64,000 bases of DNA from Paramacrobiotus metropolitanus. Lineage: Eukaryota; Tardigrada; Eutardigrada; Parachela; Macrobiotidae. Below, piece after piece: positions 31,340-43,635 of this stretch. The translations under genes were made by a program, and so were the position numbers. The stretch covers positions 1 to 64,000 of the forward strand of contig NW_026570324.1 of NCBI RefSeq assembly GCF_019649055.1. The letters are read 5' to 3'. Each line of letters opens with the position of its first letter. Position 1 is the first letter of the stretch. Below the pieces are notes generated by a model, which saw nothing but the letters and a program-made list of their open reading frames with translations, did no database searches and had not been told where the DNA came from.

Positions 31340-32206
31340 ACCAACGACGTCAAAAGCAGACAGTAATAATTTATTGTCTCGTGCAGCGGGACTAACGCCC
31401 CTCACAACTTGAGTCACAAGCCAAGATCACCCATTTTAAAGAGCGTGTGTTTCTATCTAGGATAATGTAGTTACTGTAAATTAGCTGTTAACGAAGTAAA
31501 ACCTTCAGGCCTAAGGGCATGCATATCGTTGTAATGCCGTGGAAACAAATGACATTGTAAAGGTAAATACTAGTATGACCTTGCTAAGCCGTTAACATAA
31601 TTATGTATCTAATAGTCACATAAATCAGTTAATAACTACCGGGACAAGAGAACACGACAATCACCTTAATAGCAGTTGTTACTTTGTACTGGGGGATTAT
31701 TTTACTGGGTTATTCCAATTAACATTGGTGAAACACAAATTACGCGTTGCCTTATTTCAGCGAATCATACACTTCATCCAACCTTTACCAATGCAGAACT
31801 TTTCCTGTACACAAGCAGCATAACAAGCGGATTTTGGATTTTTGCTATACTTTGCTATACTTTAGACGCCCATAAGAACCTAAGAACCTATAAGAGTCTG
31901 TATTACGAATAGATTTCTGGATGATTTGTTAGCGCTAAGTTATACTTTTTATAGTCTTCCCCTTTTTATCACCTTTTCCCCACATGTTTTATATGGAACC
32001 GGTTCTTTTAGTTTGGAGCTGCAGTCCTTCTGGGTCTTACTTTTCTGCGCATAAGTGTGTTTTGTTAGCTCGTAATCGTGTAACAATTCTTTTCTGCGGG
32101 AGTACACAGCGGAAAGTGAATGTTACCGCGAATAACATGAGACAGCCTCACACTGCGATAGATTTGAAGTCTACTAAGAATTTGCAAACTAATTTGCCGC
32201 GCTTAC
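31340..32206. other. Gap between the two astacin-LRR genes
   Basis: It should contain the 3' exons of paralogue 2 and the 5' exon of paralogue 1, but I could not find a signal peptide or membrane span here. One short CATAAGAACCTAAGAACC run at 31870 resembles the TTAGGTT-type repeats elsewhere. Confidence 0.4.
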
Positions 32207-35200
32207 CTTCCATAAGAGCAAAGTCTGCGTAGTGGGCCGGCTTTCTGTCAGCACAGCATTCCTGGGAAGCGGGTGCTGTTAGCAGCGATGCCTCTGGCTT
32301 TACTTGTTTCTCACAAGGTGGAACGTTGATTGAATAATTACGTTGATGGACGTTTACTGCCGTTCGAACACTGTTATTTTGAGCATTGGCACAGTCAACA
32401 GGTAGATACAGGGCATCTTTTCTATAGCACATCCACTGTTGTGGTATTCCGACTTCAAATTCTTCGAACGCAATGGGAATAATTATCGCCCCGCTGGATG
32501 GTATTTTTTTGCTGCAAACTGACTTGGCGCTGACCTTAGAGTGAACCATGTCCACGGCATACCAGATGCGCATGTGATCGATCAGTTGCGACTGCAACCA
32601 CCTTCGGTACTGACGGAATTCACAGCCACAATGCAGCTTCTGCAGATACTGATGGTACGCGGATGGGGATGGAGTGCTTAGCATTTTGCTGGCATCGAAC
32701 TCCAAAGAAATAATTCGGAGATTCGATAAAGCAGCAAATACGGATGGATTCATGCCGTTTACGGTCGAATTATTGAACAGTAAAGTAAATAGATTTGGAA
32801 CAGCATTGAAATCTTCTGCTTGTACGAGAATATCTGGGCAATTATGAACGACAAGCGACATGAGATTCCCCAGACTCAAATCCGCCAGTTTTGCCGTGGG
32901 GTAACTGTCCACACAGTCATACAGATATAAAACTAGAATCTGCGCTCGGATTGGCGCAAAGGCTCGGTAGACTATATAATCCCCGTCAGACAGGGACACG
33001 TCCACCCGGCGTATGGGCGGTTTAGCCAGGGCGAAACTAATTTCCTGCATCTCCCGCACCGTAGTATTAGACCAGCAGCTAATTTGTAAGCTGCGCAGGG
33101 AACTCCGATACAGTTTTCGACAATAGTCCGTTTTCGTGATCATCGCTTCCCGTTCGTCGGGTGAAGGAGAGATAAACTTATTCGGTTTGCAGGACCTTCC
33201 AAACTGCATGATGCACTGTGTCGGATCAATTCGAGTACCGGAAAAGGGTCGCCGGAATTTGAAGCTCTCGTAGGTGGCATTGTACGTGCCGGCTAGACAA
33301 AGTGGTTCATGGAGCGAAAATTCCTTCTGGGTGAAGTTAATCATAGTAAAGTCAACCGGGAACGGTTGCGCTGCACAGTCCAGTGGAATGTAGACGTCGT
33401 TTTGTGCAATCCCTATATTGCCCCATTCGGCGCCGTAGAATAACACAGAACGCGACGGCACGGCTTTCAGCATGTTTTTCTGTTTAAGCCATTTTCTCAG
33501 CCAGCCAAACTGGCAACCACAGTGAATTCGCTTCAGATAATCAATTTGGCTCTGAACGAAGTAGGGAATGCTGTTAATACCATCGGCAACGCTTTTGCCA
33601 AAAGCGGTTGAAAGGTTGTGGTGCCACGCAATAATTTTCAGCTCTGGTAAGTTCGTAAAAGTACCTTTCTCTAAGTACAAGATTGTTGCGTGGTTGAAAA
33701 TAATCACTTGCAACTTTAGCAAAGACTGAAAATCCGATTTTTTGATACGCATGTCCCAACAGTTGATCAGCATTAACTGTTGCAGATTAATAAACGAGAA
33801 TCTGGGCAGAATAGCCGTTGGATTACGCACGAGGCAGGTTTCTGTCGCTAAAGAAATAATCTGTTTGTCAACGGGCGACAATATCGACGGTGTCACGTGT
33901 CTCCACATAAGCCAGATAATTAACGGTCGCAGGGGCGCTTTTGCTAAAGCAGCTGTCGTGGCGTGTACATCGGTATACATGGCTGACTCGTTACACTGGA
34001 TGTAGAAAACCGTATCATGGCTGCAGTTATCACGGTTAACGGACGGATTGCTACAATAGCCATTAAACTGCAGTGCACACTGTTCAGCGGTCATCGGTGC
34101 TGTGGAGAAACCGGGAAACGATTGCTCCCCCTCATCGGTCTCCTGGTCCTCCTGGCTGACCTGACATTTATAGGCGTTGCGCAACTTCGCGGCATCGCGC
34201 ACGCTTAAACCGTCGCGTTGACCCATGCGATAGATGCCTTTTTGCCTGGGAATGATGACCGGGTGGTCCGTAGATTTAGCGAAGTCGTACGGACCGTAGT
34301 GCATAAGGGAATTCAGATCGTAATCTGTTCCGAAGGTTGGCATATTGGGGATAATACGATACTGTGATTTGTGACTATTCATAATCTCGTTTTCGTAGAT
34401 GATCACACTGGCATTCCGATCACTCCGACTGTGCTCGTGGAACAGTCCGAGTGCGTGCAGAATTTCATGCTGGATTATTCCCATCTGAATGCACCTGGCC
34501 GGGTCCAAAAAGACGGGCTGCATGCCACCATCGGCCCGCATGCCCACGTAGGACGAACAACTGAAATGCTCAAACCGAGTCAACGGCAGAGTAATAGATC
34601 TGTTCACTGGGTTAATGGCATTTACTGGTAAATTACTTGTAAATTATTTTGTTAGTAAATTGGAATTGTTCAGTGTGTTAAGGATTCTGCTACAGTAGTA
34701 AAATGCGGGACCTGGGATACAGTGACTGGTATTAATGCGTCACTAACTTTCATTATGCAGTAAACGCGCACCCGGACAATTAGGAGTGTGACATTTCGCC
34801 GCACTCAAACTCGACGCGCGACTTTTCGCCGCGAAGACGTTTTGCCGCCGGACATTGGGACGCTGGGACACTTCGCTTGGGGACATTATGCTTTGAAACA
34901 TTTTACCCTCGCGACATTTCGACGCAAGACATCTGGTCGCGGACGATTCGTCTTGGGAAATTTCGAACGATGCGACCTATCGCCGCAAAGTAATTCACCG
35001 CGCTCAATTCTCAATAGTTTTTCAGTTTTTTAAGCTTGTTCTAAGTTTTTCTTAGGCTTCCCTAGTCTTTCTTAGACTTTCATAGGCCTTGTGCTTTTTT
35101 AGATATTCTTAGGTTTCTTTGGTCTTTTAGGTTCTTTAGGTTTTTTAGGTTTCTTAGGTTTCTTAGGTTTTTTTCCTTTCTTTGTTTTTTTAGGTTTCTT

Positions 35201-37346
35201 AGGTTTCTTTGCTTTCTTAGGTTTTTTAGGTTTCTTATGTTTCTTATGTTTCTTAGGTTTCTTGGGTTTCTTGGGTTTCTTGGGTTTCTTAGGTTTCTTG
35301 GGTTTCTTGGCTTTTTTTGGTTTTTTAGGTTTCTTAGGTTGTTCGCTTGATTTTGTTTTTCTTTTATTTTTCCTTATACTGACTCTAGTAGTTAGCTTAG
35401 TAAATTATTTATCGGTTAATCGAAATGTCGCTTCGTCGAGATATCCTTGCGGCGGAATTTCCTTGCGTCGAAACGGCCATGCGACGGAAAGTCTCGCGGC
35501 GTAAAGTCCTCCCGACGAAATGTCCTGCGACGAAACGTCGCGAGGCGAAATGGCCTTGCGGCGAAATGACTGCGACCGAAAGTCCTGCGACTAGTTGTCC
35601 GCGGCGAAATGTCGCGGTGCCAGTAAACGGGTACTACTGGTAGTACATCTAGGAAGTCCACTGTAGATCATCAACAGCAGATAAGTGGGTGACGTAATTT
35701 TCTAACTGTACCAATCTTTCATTAGACAGCCTACTTTTCTCCAGGAAGGAAGTGGATGAAGTTCGCTTCCGCCTGTCTTGCCGTAAACGTAACACAGTGA
35801 AATGTTTTGCGCTCGATGATTGCCATTGCTTCGTGAATAAGAAATTGGTCTGGAGATCCTGCAATCAATAGCTGCATGCGATATAACCGTAAACGGGTAA
35901 TGATAATAAATTAAGAACGAGTCATTGTACGCTACATTGCAGCTGAATATAAATTAAACGCGACCAAATTAGGCGGTTCTGACCAAACTGTTGGCTCATT
36001 TGATATGGTATCTTTCCGTTCGGCCACAGTACCAGAGGCAGACTTCCTGCAAGAAAAGCATTGAAGGGCGTGAATCGAGCAGTACGGGATAATCTTGGAG
36101 GGACCATACATCATCCTAACTGTCGCCTTATAACCCTTGTAACCGGCCAAACCGTCCAGACGGATGAACCGTGCGTCGGACCTATTGCATATAAGCCGAC
36201 GACACCATCTGCCGGCCCAAGAAAACGTTCGCCGCAAATTTTGCTAACGCAGTTTTTTCTAAGTTTTTGATCTTGTTAATTTTGCCGACCTCGATTTCTA
36301 CCTGGGCAGGTTTTTCAAATTATGGTTTCAGAGGCGGAACGTTTTGGCGGACGGTTATTTCTTCCGAGGCAAACAGTTTTGCCGAACTGTGTTTCGGGGG
36401 CTGAACAGGTTTGCTCAGTTTGCTGGACGGTGTATTCGAACACGAATCATGGGTTTTCCGGAGTGTGATTTCAGAGGCGGACGATTCTGTCTGACTGTGT
36501 TTTCAATACGGACGGTTTTACAGGTTTACAGACAACATCGTCCGGCGGGTGGTTCATCCGGCCGAACGGTTTTGTCAGTTGCAAGCCCAATAGGTTACAA
36601 GTATTTTGAACTTCTCTCTGAGGTCTCCAATGATGAGGTGAGGACAGGTGCGATGGGCTAAAGAACCAATACCGGCATGCACGGTAGCCTTCGATAGTTA
36701 GTACAGAGTAGTGACGGTTGCAGTTTGTCTGAATGCCGTGCTAGTTGCGCATTTTGTACACCAGAGGGTAGTGAGACGAAAAAGCGCACTGCAGAGAACC
36801 TCACGTCAGGGTTCAAGTTTTGGGCTTACCTGTTACGTTACTCGAATCAAGCCCGACGCTAGCATCAGCAAACATAATGTCATTTTCCAGAGTTCTGGAA
36901 CCGTTTGGAGCAGACAAGCTTTCATTCATAATGGCAGGATCTATCCGGTTACGCCAGTCTATAAAGTATCCACATAGCAGTCCACGAAGCTCTCGCGTTT
37001 AAAAACATTTCACATTCAGGTAGTTTTTTTTTCGATGCTTTTCATTTTTGTTTTAAACCGTGAACTTTTAAGACTACGCAGTACATGCTAAAATCGCTAA
37101 TTACAGGTTATCGCTAATTACATGTTACCAGATTGTTATACATAATAATTATTAACTATCCGTACTCGTAAGATAAACAAAATAATTTTATGTAGAAATA
37201 AGCAATGCTGATTTACCGTCCGGCAACTCATCTGGATCTGACTCATCATCTAAATCATCATGATAATCCCTGTCGTCCCAGAATCCATTGATGAACGAAA
37301 CATCACCAAGGCAAATTATCAGCACATAAAGCATTTGCACACGCAT
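32207..37346 (-). CDS. Astacin metalloprotease with two LRR-like modules (paralogue 2)
   Basis: Exons are 37217-37346 (signal peptide MRVQMLYVLIICLGDVSFIN), 36830-36991 (pro-region), 35984-36046 (LPLVLWPNGKIPYQMSQQF), 35735-35858 (FHCVTFTARQ) and 32207-34560; all phases agree. The protease domain has an intact HEILHALGLFHEHSR site and the Met-turn SLMHYG. Two similar ectodomain units follow, each with LRR strands (LEKGTFTNLPELKII; FNAVPNLFTLLFNN) and a cysteine cap (IHCGCQFGWLRKW; LHCGCEFRQYRRW). It should be secreted or surface-bound and zinc-dependent. The long exon is unbroken over 784 codons. The 3' end after donor GAAG|GTAAGC is not found; by analogy with paralogue 1 a membrane anchor is expected. 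Confidence 0.85.
34767..35620. mobile_element. MULE-like MITE (854 bp) in an intron
   Basis: It is flanked by 9-bp direct repeats CAGTAAACG (34758-34766 and 35621-35629), as for Mutator-like elements. Both ends start near GCACC and are built from tandem variants of GACATTTCGCCGC in opposite orientations (34785-34985 and 35420-35620). The middle (35040-35345) is a TTAGGTTTCT microsatellite. No transposase. Confidence 0.75.
35040..35345 (+). repeat. TTAGGTTTCT-type microsatellite
   Basis: About 25-30 units of variable TTAGGTTTCT/TTGGGTTTCT, densest at 35120-35340. It is internal to the MITE and so not a telomere. Confidence 0.9.
36139..36598. mobile_element. Foldback MITE related to that at 59865
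   Basis: The left end GTAACCGGCCAAACCGTCC and the reversed right end share GTAACC and GGATGAACC blocks. GCCAAACCGTCC and CGTTCGCCGCAAATTTTGC resemble the 59865-60297 element. The interior has repeated TTTCAGAGGCGGA phrases. No target duplication was seen. Confidence 0.5.
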
Positions 37347-38252
37347 TTCTAACTTCTTGTTTTTCGAGGTATTTCACTTCTAGCATTCAGGAATGTACTA
37401 TAATACTGTGCTGTAATTTTGCTGCCTGTTTCAAGAGTTATGCAATCGATTTCTGTAGTTGTTAATAAATTATGTAGCTAGTAGGCAGCTACCAACATCA
37501 GCCAGATAAATGATTTTATTGTTTGCATGTAGTGGTGCACGATCAGCTGATGTCAACCGATCTGGACAAAGCGACACATTGCGCCTGGAGCAAGCTATTC
37601 TAAACGGATTGAACGCTGTTGGCTATGAATAATTGTCAATTCACGAATTACTACACCGTAATCAAGTGCGTTAGCAGTACAAAATGTAGCAATCCTGTAG
37701 TATTATTATTATGTTGTAGTGGATTATTTTTATCGCTACATAGCAGTCTTTGGACACATATACTGTAACCGGAACAGCAGCATAGTCTACATAGAACAAG
37801 AGAACAACAGGAATATTCCGAATGGACATTGGCTACAATAACAAGATGCGATCGGCTAAAGACAGACAGAAGTGCAACAAAATAGAGTAATGAATCACCC
37901 TCAGTGACACTATCATACACAGCACAGAGCAAGTCTTTAACATAAACAAGGCACAATACACAGGCAATACTCCACTAATCGCACACGCCGTAAATGGTCC
38001 ATTCACACAGGCACCGCACATACCCGATCCACACGCTGGTCCAAAGTACAGTCCAGGATGCTGGCATCGTAACATCCGGTACGAATCATTAATTTTAGCA
38101 TCGTTTTGAACTCTTCCAACCCCTACCACAATATTTTTGCCCATACAAAATAATGAGGTCAAACGCATATGGCATTAAAATCGTAAAGTAGGCACTGGGC
38201 TGCTGGGTATACCAGTGCTGTATTTCCAACAACGCGATAACAATATCAAGAA
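37347..38252. other. Gap upstream of the astacin-LRR gene
   Basis: It should hold that gene's promoter. A minus-strand frame at 37833-38168 has a cysteine-rich run (GPACGSGMCGACVNGPFTAC) with no recognised family; it is too weak to call a gene. Confidence 0.35.
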
Positions 38253-38765
38253 TTAGTTTCGGTTGAAGAAATCAACATTTTCAACCGTACCAGTAACAGA
38301 AGCGGCATTACCCCTTTGAATTGCTAATGAAATATTCTGCCTTAAAAACTCATGGCTTCTTATCTCGCCGGTTTGTGACTCGATCCTCTTTCCGACTTCT
38401 CTGAGCAGCTTCTTAGCCGATGTACCAAAACTACCAAAAGTCTCGAAACCGACGGCAGCAAACTCATATCGTCCTGACAGGAAGCTGTACTTCTTCATTT
38501 TTTCCGCTTCAGCATGGTCGGCTGCCGCTCCGGCCTTTACGCTGGTTTGATCCACATAAGAGCGGGCGACAGTGTCGACGCAGGTTACATCCCATGCTAA
38601 GCATAACCCACGGGCCCAAGGGAAGGTAGTGATTCCATCTGGGCGTGTGTCATTTTCGTAATGCATTCCTCTAGGTTCCGTTCGCGCGGGGATGCCTGCC
38701 GAACCCAAAGCCCGACGCAAAATATCGTTGATGCAGTCGTGTCTTGGCCGTCTTCCAGCAGAAAA
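38253..38765 (-). pseudogene. Mobile-element C-terminal fragment
   Basis: The protein reads RALGSAGIPARTEPRG, RPDGITTFPWARGLCLAWDV, TCVDTVARSYV, then FETFGSFGTSAKKLLREVG and NISLAIQRGNAASVTGTV. This pattern is common at the C-terminus of uncharacterised reverse-transcriptase-related proteins scattered through invertebrate genomes. Upstream, KFSAGRRPRHDCINDIL extends it to about 38765. No RT domain is present, so it is a truncated remnant. A shorter homologue follows the second GBP gene (47806-48076). Confidence 0.65.
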
Positions 38766-38787
38766 TTTGCAGCTTAAACCATGGTGG

Positions 38788-38832
38788 CCGTTAGCGGCGA
38801 CATCGGTACCACACCGATGTCGCCGCTAACGG
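38788..38832. repeat. Perfect 20-bp inverted repeat, 5-base loop
   Basis: Arms CCGTTAGCGGCGACATCGGT (38788-38807) and its exact complement (38813-38832), loop ACCAC. It lies just upstream of the mobile-element fragment. Confidence 0.95.
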
Positions 38833-39286
38833 GTATTACCTCTTTCGTAACCTCCCACCATGAATGTATCTCAAACCTAAGCCTGTTTACGCTTTGAATG
38901 GCAACGTATGTACAAGTATTTCAACATTTTTTATCTGATCTTGTGAGTTAACATGGTTGATTACGTTTTATTGCTATTGAAGAGGTGCCGGCGTACCGCG
39001 TAAAAATTTACTGTTTCCTAAACCTAATAAATATTAAGCCGTAGTATATAATTATGGTATATAAGATCACTAAATATTAAGCCGTAGTATATTAAGTTCA
39101 TGTTGACAGTTTGGACGCTTTATGTGAGTCGCAGTTGAAGGCACGGCGCGGTCTGTTGCATCCGGTAAATTGCTTAAGCACTGTCTCAACAGCGCCACAT
39201 AAATTATGCACTTAATTTTCGCTATGACTGTCATTCATGGGAATAATTAAAACAAAGGGTTATCAATACTCGTTTAGCAGCAGTAT

Positions 39287-42200
39287 TCAGCATTTATCGG
39301 AAGAAATTTTGCTGCTTTCCACAGGCCCACAATCTTTGAGTGACGGTACGGATGTCGATGTGTAAACCGGTGTCGGTACTGATGCGGAAGACGACAGCTG
39401 GGAAGCGCTTCGTGCCTGAATCTTGGTGTAATTCTTGTGGTACTTTATGCCTTTGCTAGCTAAGGAGTCTATCAAATTCAGCACCCCTGGTATATGATCC
39501 CACCAACTGCCTCGGCTGCAGCTCCTTTTCATTTCAATTTCTTGACGCAGTTTGTCGACGCAGTGTTGGGCTTCGAGCCGTTCGCGATCCATTTGCGATT
39601 GGCGGCGCTCGAACTCGGCTTGCTCTTTTGCTATTTCGGTGCGCATAGCCTGACGCTCCGTTTCGCGCTGTTCGGAGAGGCTCTGAAACTTATGCTCCAT
39701 GTCCTGTATTGTATTTTCATGCCGCTGACGGTCTGCTACGGCTTCAGCTTCCATAGCGCTAAGTTCTGCTTCTTTAGTCTGTAACGACTTCTGGTAATCA
39801 TCCTGGGCTTTCAGTCTAGCGTTGTTTTGCGCTACTAGAAGCTCAAATTCCTTTTCAATTGCGTCATCTAATTTTTGTAAATACAGGTTTGCGCGAGCTC
39901 TCTCGTTGATATAAATCGGCGCTTGACTTTGTTTCAGTTTCGCTTGGGATTTTGACGCGGAATGGTGGGTATACAAAGCATCGTTGGTCGGTGAAGTTTC
40001 CATAATCTACAAATAAAGGTGTTATTTAGTGTTGGTGAGTATTAAGCAACAGGTGAACAACTATCGCTCGAGAACTCCTTTAAGCACTTTATACAGACAA
40101 TCGGCAAAGTTAATTAACAGAAGCCGGATCGGAAATTTACCTTGTAAATTTCGGCGCGATATTCTGCCAGAGCAGTTTCCATTCCCGCTTCGAATTCAAC
40201 GCGTATCATGGTCTGTAATTTGTGACAGCCGCATTTTACTGTATTCTCATCCGTACGATGCATAAATGATAAACCAACTGCGAGATAATAATAATCATTG
40301 TTGTCTTACCTCCAACATGTTTTCCGCTCGTGGAATGCTGTCGCTCTCGAATAACTCCGTTATGCTCTGAATAGTTAAATTATATTAAAGCAGTTTTCGG
40401 TTGTGGTGCTTTTTAGAGTATCGTATCAGCATTTGTTTCATATTTTATGTGGAGGTACTACCATACTAGAATGATGGTAGTGGATGAGAGCAGTTCTCGT
40501 AAAAGACAAACGATACGGATTTCGGCAGAGCGAGCAACAAGCAATTACCTTAAAAAAACCGGCGAACTCTTGGCAGGTATATGTGTCGCCGCGACGCTGG
40601 AAAGGTGCAAGCTTGGAGCCAAGAACTTCTTGCAGAAACAGGGCGATATGTTTCTGGAACTCTGGGAAAACAGCTGAAACAGTAGAGCCACAACGTCACA
40701 AGATGGTAACGTTTACGGCAATATTTTCCTGTGCGTAATATATTGTGTCATACATTGCGGGGTTATCGTAAATGACTGTTCGTCGGGATCGGCCGCTAAT
40801 TTGGGCATTAAAAATCCACGTAGAGTGCGAAAGGCTTTTGTAACTTGCTTAATGGTGTCCACATTTTTTTGTTTCTGTTTCTGCAGATTTTGCTGCAACA
40901 GAGGAGATGTACTGTATTATTTTATTGCGAAAAGTTTTCCAGCCAGTTTAGTCTTGCAGCCCTTGTGTGATTTCTTACAAAAAGCGATAAACAAACAAAC
41001 GGTCGAAATTCTTATCCTGACAAACCTGAAGCTGCATGTCTCCGTCTTTCCATCCAGGCTGAACGTCACCCAGCATTGCATCTCGCGTCAAAATCACAAG
41101 ATCTTGAAAGACTCTCTCCTTTCCTGCACAAAGGATTAAAACACAGTAATATACGGGTGCACTGAATATTTTTCTTGACAACGATTTACAGCATTACGAT
41201 TCACGCTATCTTATCCATTTCATCACAACCAATAAAGCGTTTGCGCTCATTGTCGCATTGTATACTGCCGCTCTTTTGAAGTTCAAATAACTCAAAAGGT
41301 TGAAGTTCTGTGTAACATTATGATACTGACCAGGGTAGCGTCACCGGCTCCCCTCTCAGAAAAATTTTATTTTTTGTAGTATGACAGAGTAACAATAGGG
41401 TATGCCTAAACAAATAATTTCATCTGCTATGATCAGCAAGCCGTGGCCAAACAAAATTTTAAAGTTAAAGATTTGCTATGTTACAGCCTATAGCCAATGC
41501 ATTGCTTCGTACCTTAAATAAGTACTTCTTACCCTATCATACGAGGCTTATGTGCGCTCAGTATTCTCTGTTTCCCGTTTCAGAAACGGGCTAGTTAATT
41601 GTTATTTAGGCAGTTAATTATTACTAGACTGGGCAGTTATCACTATGTTTACACATAGATCTGCACGTCGATTTTCGTGCTAGCAGTACCGATAAGTGCG
41701 AAAACTGACAGTGCGCCATGAAATGGAATTATAAGCGTCTGCAAATTTATCTCTTAAAAAATAAGTTAGTTACCGTCTACTGGTGCTTCGGAAACAAAAA
41801 CTGGTTAACAGAGAATATTGGACGCACATAAGCCTCGTACGATAGGGTACGAAGTACGCATTTGAAGTACGAAGCAATGCATTTGCTATAGGCTATAACA
41901 TAGCAAATCTTTAACTTTCAAATTTTGTTTGGCCACGCCCTGCTGATCATAGCAGCTGAAATTGTTTTTTAAGGCATACCCTATTGTTACTCTGTCATCC
42001 TGCAAAAAAATGAGAGGGGAACCGGTGACGCTGCCCTGTGAGACAAGTAGCTTCAGAAACTTACCTGTATAAAAACTGTTGCGGATTTTTGATGCCAACT
42101 TAGAGAAAACGGCAAGGGTCTTCAGGCTGTCGCTGCCCATGACTCGCATGATGTTGTATATCTACAAAGTACTTACTATAGGTACGCTTTCCACCGTTAT

Positions 42201-42880
42201 ACTGCAGGCAGCACTAATTTTCTCATCCGGTTACCCGAATTACGAGAAGATTGAGTTTTATGAATATTTAAATGTAGCCAACGAAGTTTTACAAATATTT
42301 AATTCTTAAAATACTTAGTAAAGCGACGGCGATATTAATTTCAACGTACCGTGCAGGAACAAATCATGCTGGTTAGTAAGAAAAGAGCCGAATCAAGCGA
42401 ATCTTTGCTTTCATTGTCGCACAACCCTTGAGTGTCCAGGAGAAAAACAGCAATCATGGTCCCATCACTGCTGCGGATGATGTACGGGTCATTGGTTATC
42501 CAGATGCCCTGCGTACACCCATGACTGTTGGGTGACATCTTGAACAAGTTCGCGTTTGGAACTGCAGCTTCAAACAGATAGTCATTAACATCCGGAAACG
42601 AATCGGGATTCTGCTCCATCTTCAAAGTCACGGCCAAAAATATCAATTTTCAGAAATAAAATTTGCTTTCTCTGCAAGTTACCTGTACAAGGCAGCGGTG
42701 CATGATGTTATAGAGAGTGGACTTTCCCTCGCGAAACCGGCCAACAATGCCAGTCAAAGAGATCGGCATGTTTTTGATGTCGTCCTGGCACAAACGCTGT
42801 AGAAACGTCTCGACATTGGCAGCTTTTAAATCATCGTCTCCATCCTTCTCGGCTAAAGCGTAAACGGCGGTGGGTGCCAT
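39287..42880 (-). CDS. GBP-family large GTPase 1
   Basis: Nine exons: 42683-42880, 42350-42619, 42065-42161, 41026-41123, 40717-40892, 40548-40673, 40310-40366, 40141-40212 and 39287-40006; all have GT-AG sites. The GTPase has the P-loop GIVGRFREGKST, switch DTQG (VFLLDTQGLCDN) and the GBP/atlastin TRD motif (VILTRDAML). The last exon is a long coiled coil (about residues 330-560) rich in Q, E and R, like the helical stalk of guanylate-binding proteins. Such dynamin-related GTPases self-assemble on membranes, often in innate immunity. No membrane span or CaaX end is seen. It is the inverted paralogue of the gene at 43636. Confidence 0.87.
41331..42038. mobile_element. Foldback MITE with about 240-bp arms, hAT-like ends
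   Basis: The left arm begins CAGGGTAGCGTCACCGGCTC and the right arm reversed begins CAGGGCAGCGTCACCGGTTC. Homology continues through GGGTATGCCT and CATAAGCCTCGTA to the centre. CAGGG ends suit hAT. I see no matching 8-bp flanks. It lies in a GBP1 intron and has no coding capacity. Confidence 0.75.
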
Positions 42881-43635
42881 GTTGTTTTACCCGTTAGCTT
42901 TTATCGCCCTTCTTCTCACCGATTCCAACTGTTAGCAGTAGAACAGACCATCTGGGACAATACCGTGTAATCCAGACTCAAACTTTAGCAAACCGAACAC
43001 CGAAGGCTTCAGACCGGGCGAAATGTAATGTGCAATTTTGCCGGTACTTGTAGTACTTTTAAGAGCGCTTACCGGATGGGTTATCTTTGATGATAAATTG
43101 TGCGCCCTCCATCAGAAACAATGGGTTAGCGGGTTTTATGCTGCTTCTTATCAGCAGCCACGCGCTCATTGTCAGTGCGCTCCCATATTTGTAAGTTCAA
43201 ACTCAGAGAATGAGTCACAACAAACAAGGTAAGGAGATAAACGCTAACCTAGATTAAAAATTTAGGTGCGTTTACCGGAATATTTTGTCTTCCTTTGTCC
43301 TTTGACAATATTCAATGGATATCTTGTTTATGCATTTAATTGCGCGGCTAGTCGTGTGGATGCGTCAATAAAGTAAACAGGTGCATCAAGTGCAACGATA
43401 ATTAGGCAGTCCCTTTGGTGATATCAGAAAACTGACTTTTCTTTCGAACAAATTTTCTTATAACGACAGAATTTTACTCCGGCCGTCAGCTTACAATTCT
43501 GGGATAAATTGACTTGCAGTTTGGAAACTCCTGTCTTTCTCTGCAACGAGGTATTCTCACCGTAGTCAGTAGCGCAAGCAGCCGGTTAATATTAATTTCT
43601 CAGTAGAGTTTTCGCGTTGTTCCCCAGTGCAAGCA
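42881..43635. promoter_or_regulatory. Shared upstream region of two divergent GBP genes
   Basis: About 755 bp between the start codons of head-to-head GBP1 (minus) and GBP2 (plus). No other gene is visible. It must hold both promoters, possibly with shared control; no specific sites are assigned. Confidence 0.5.

Noticed and set aside
35040-35345. TTAGGTTTCT array as telomeric or interstitial telomere repeat
   Set aside because: It lies inside a bounded MITE with inverted repeats and a 9-bp duplication.
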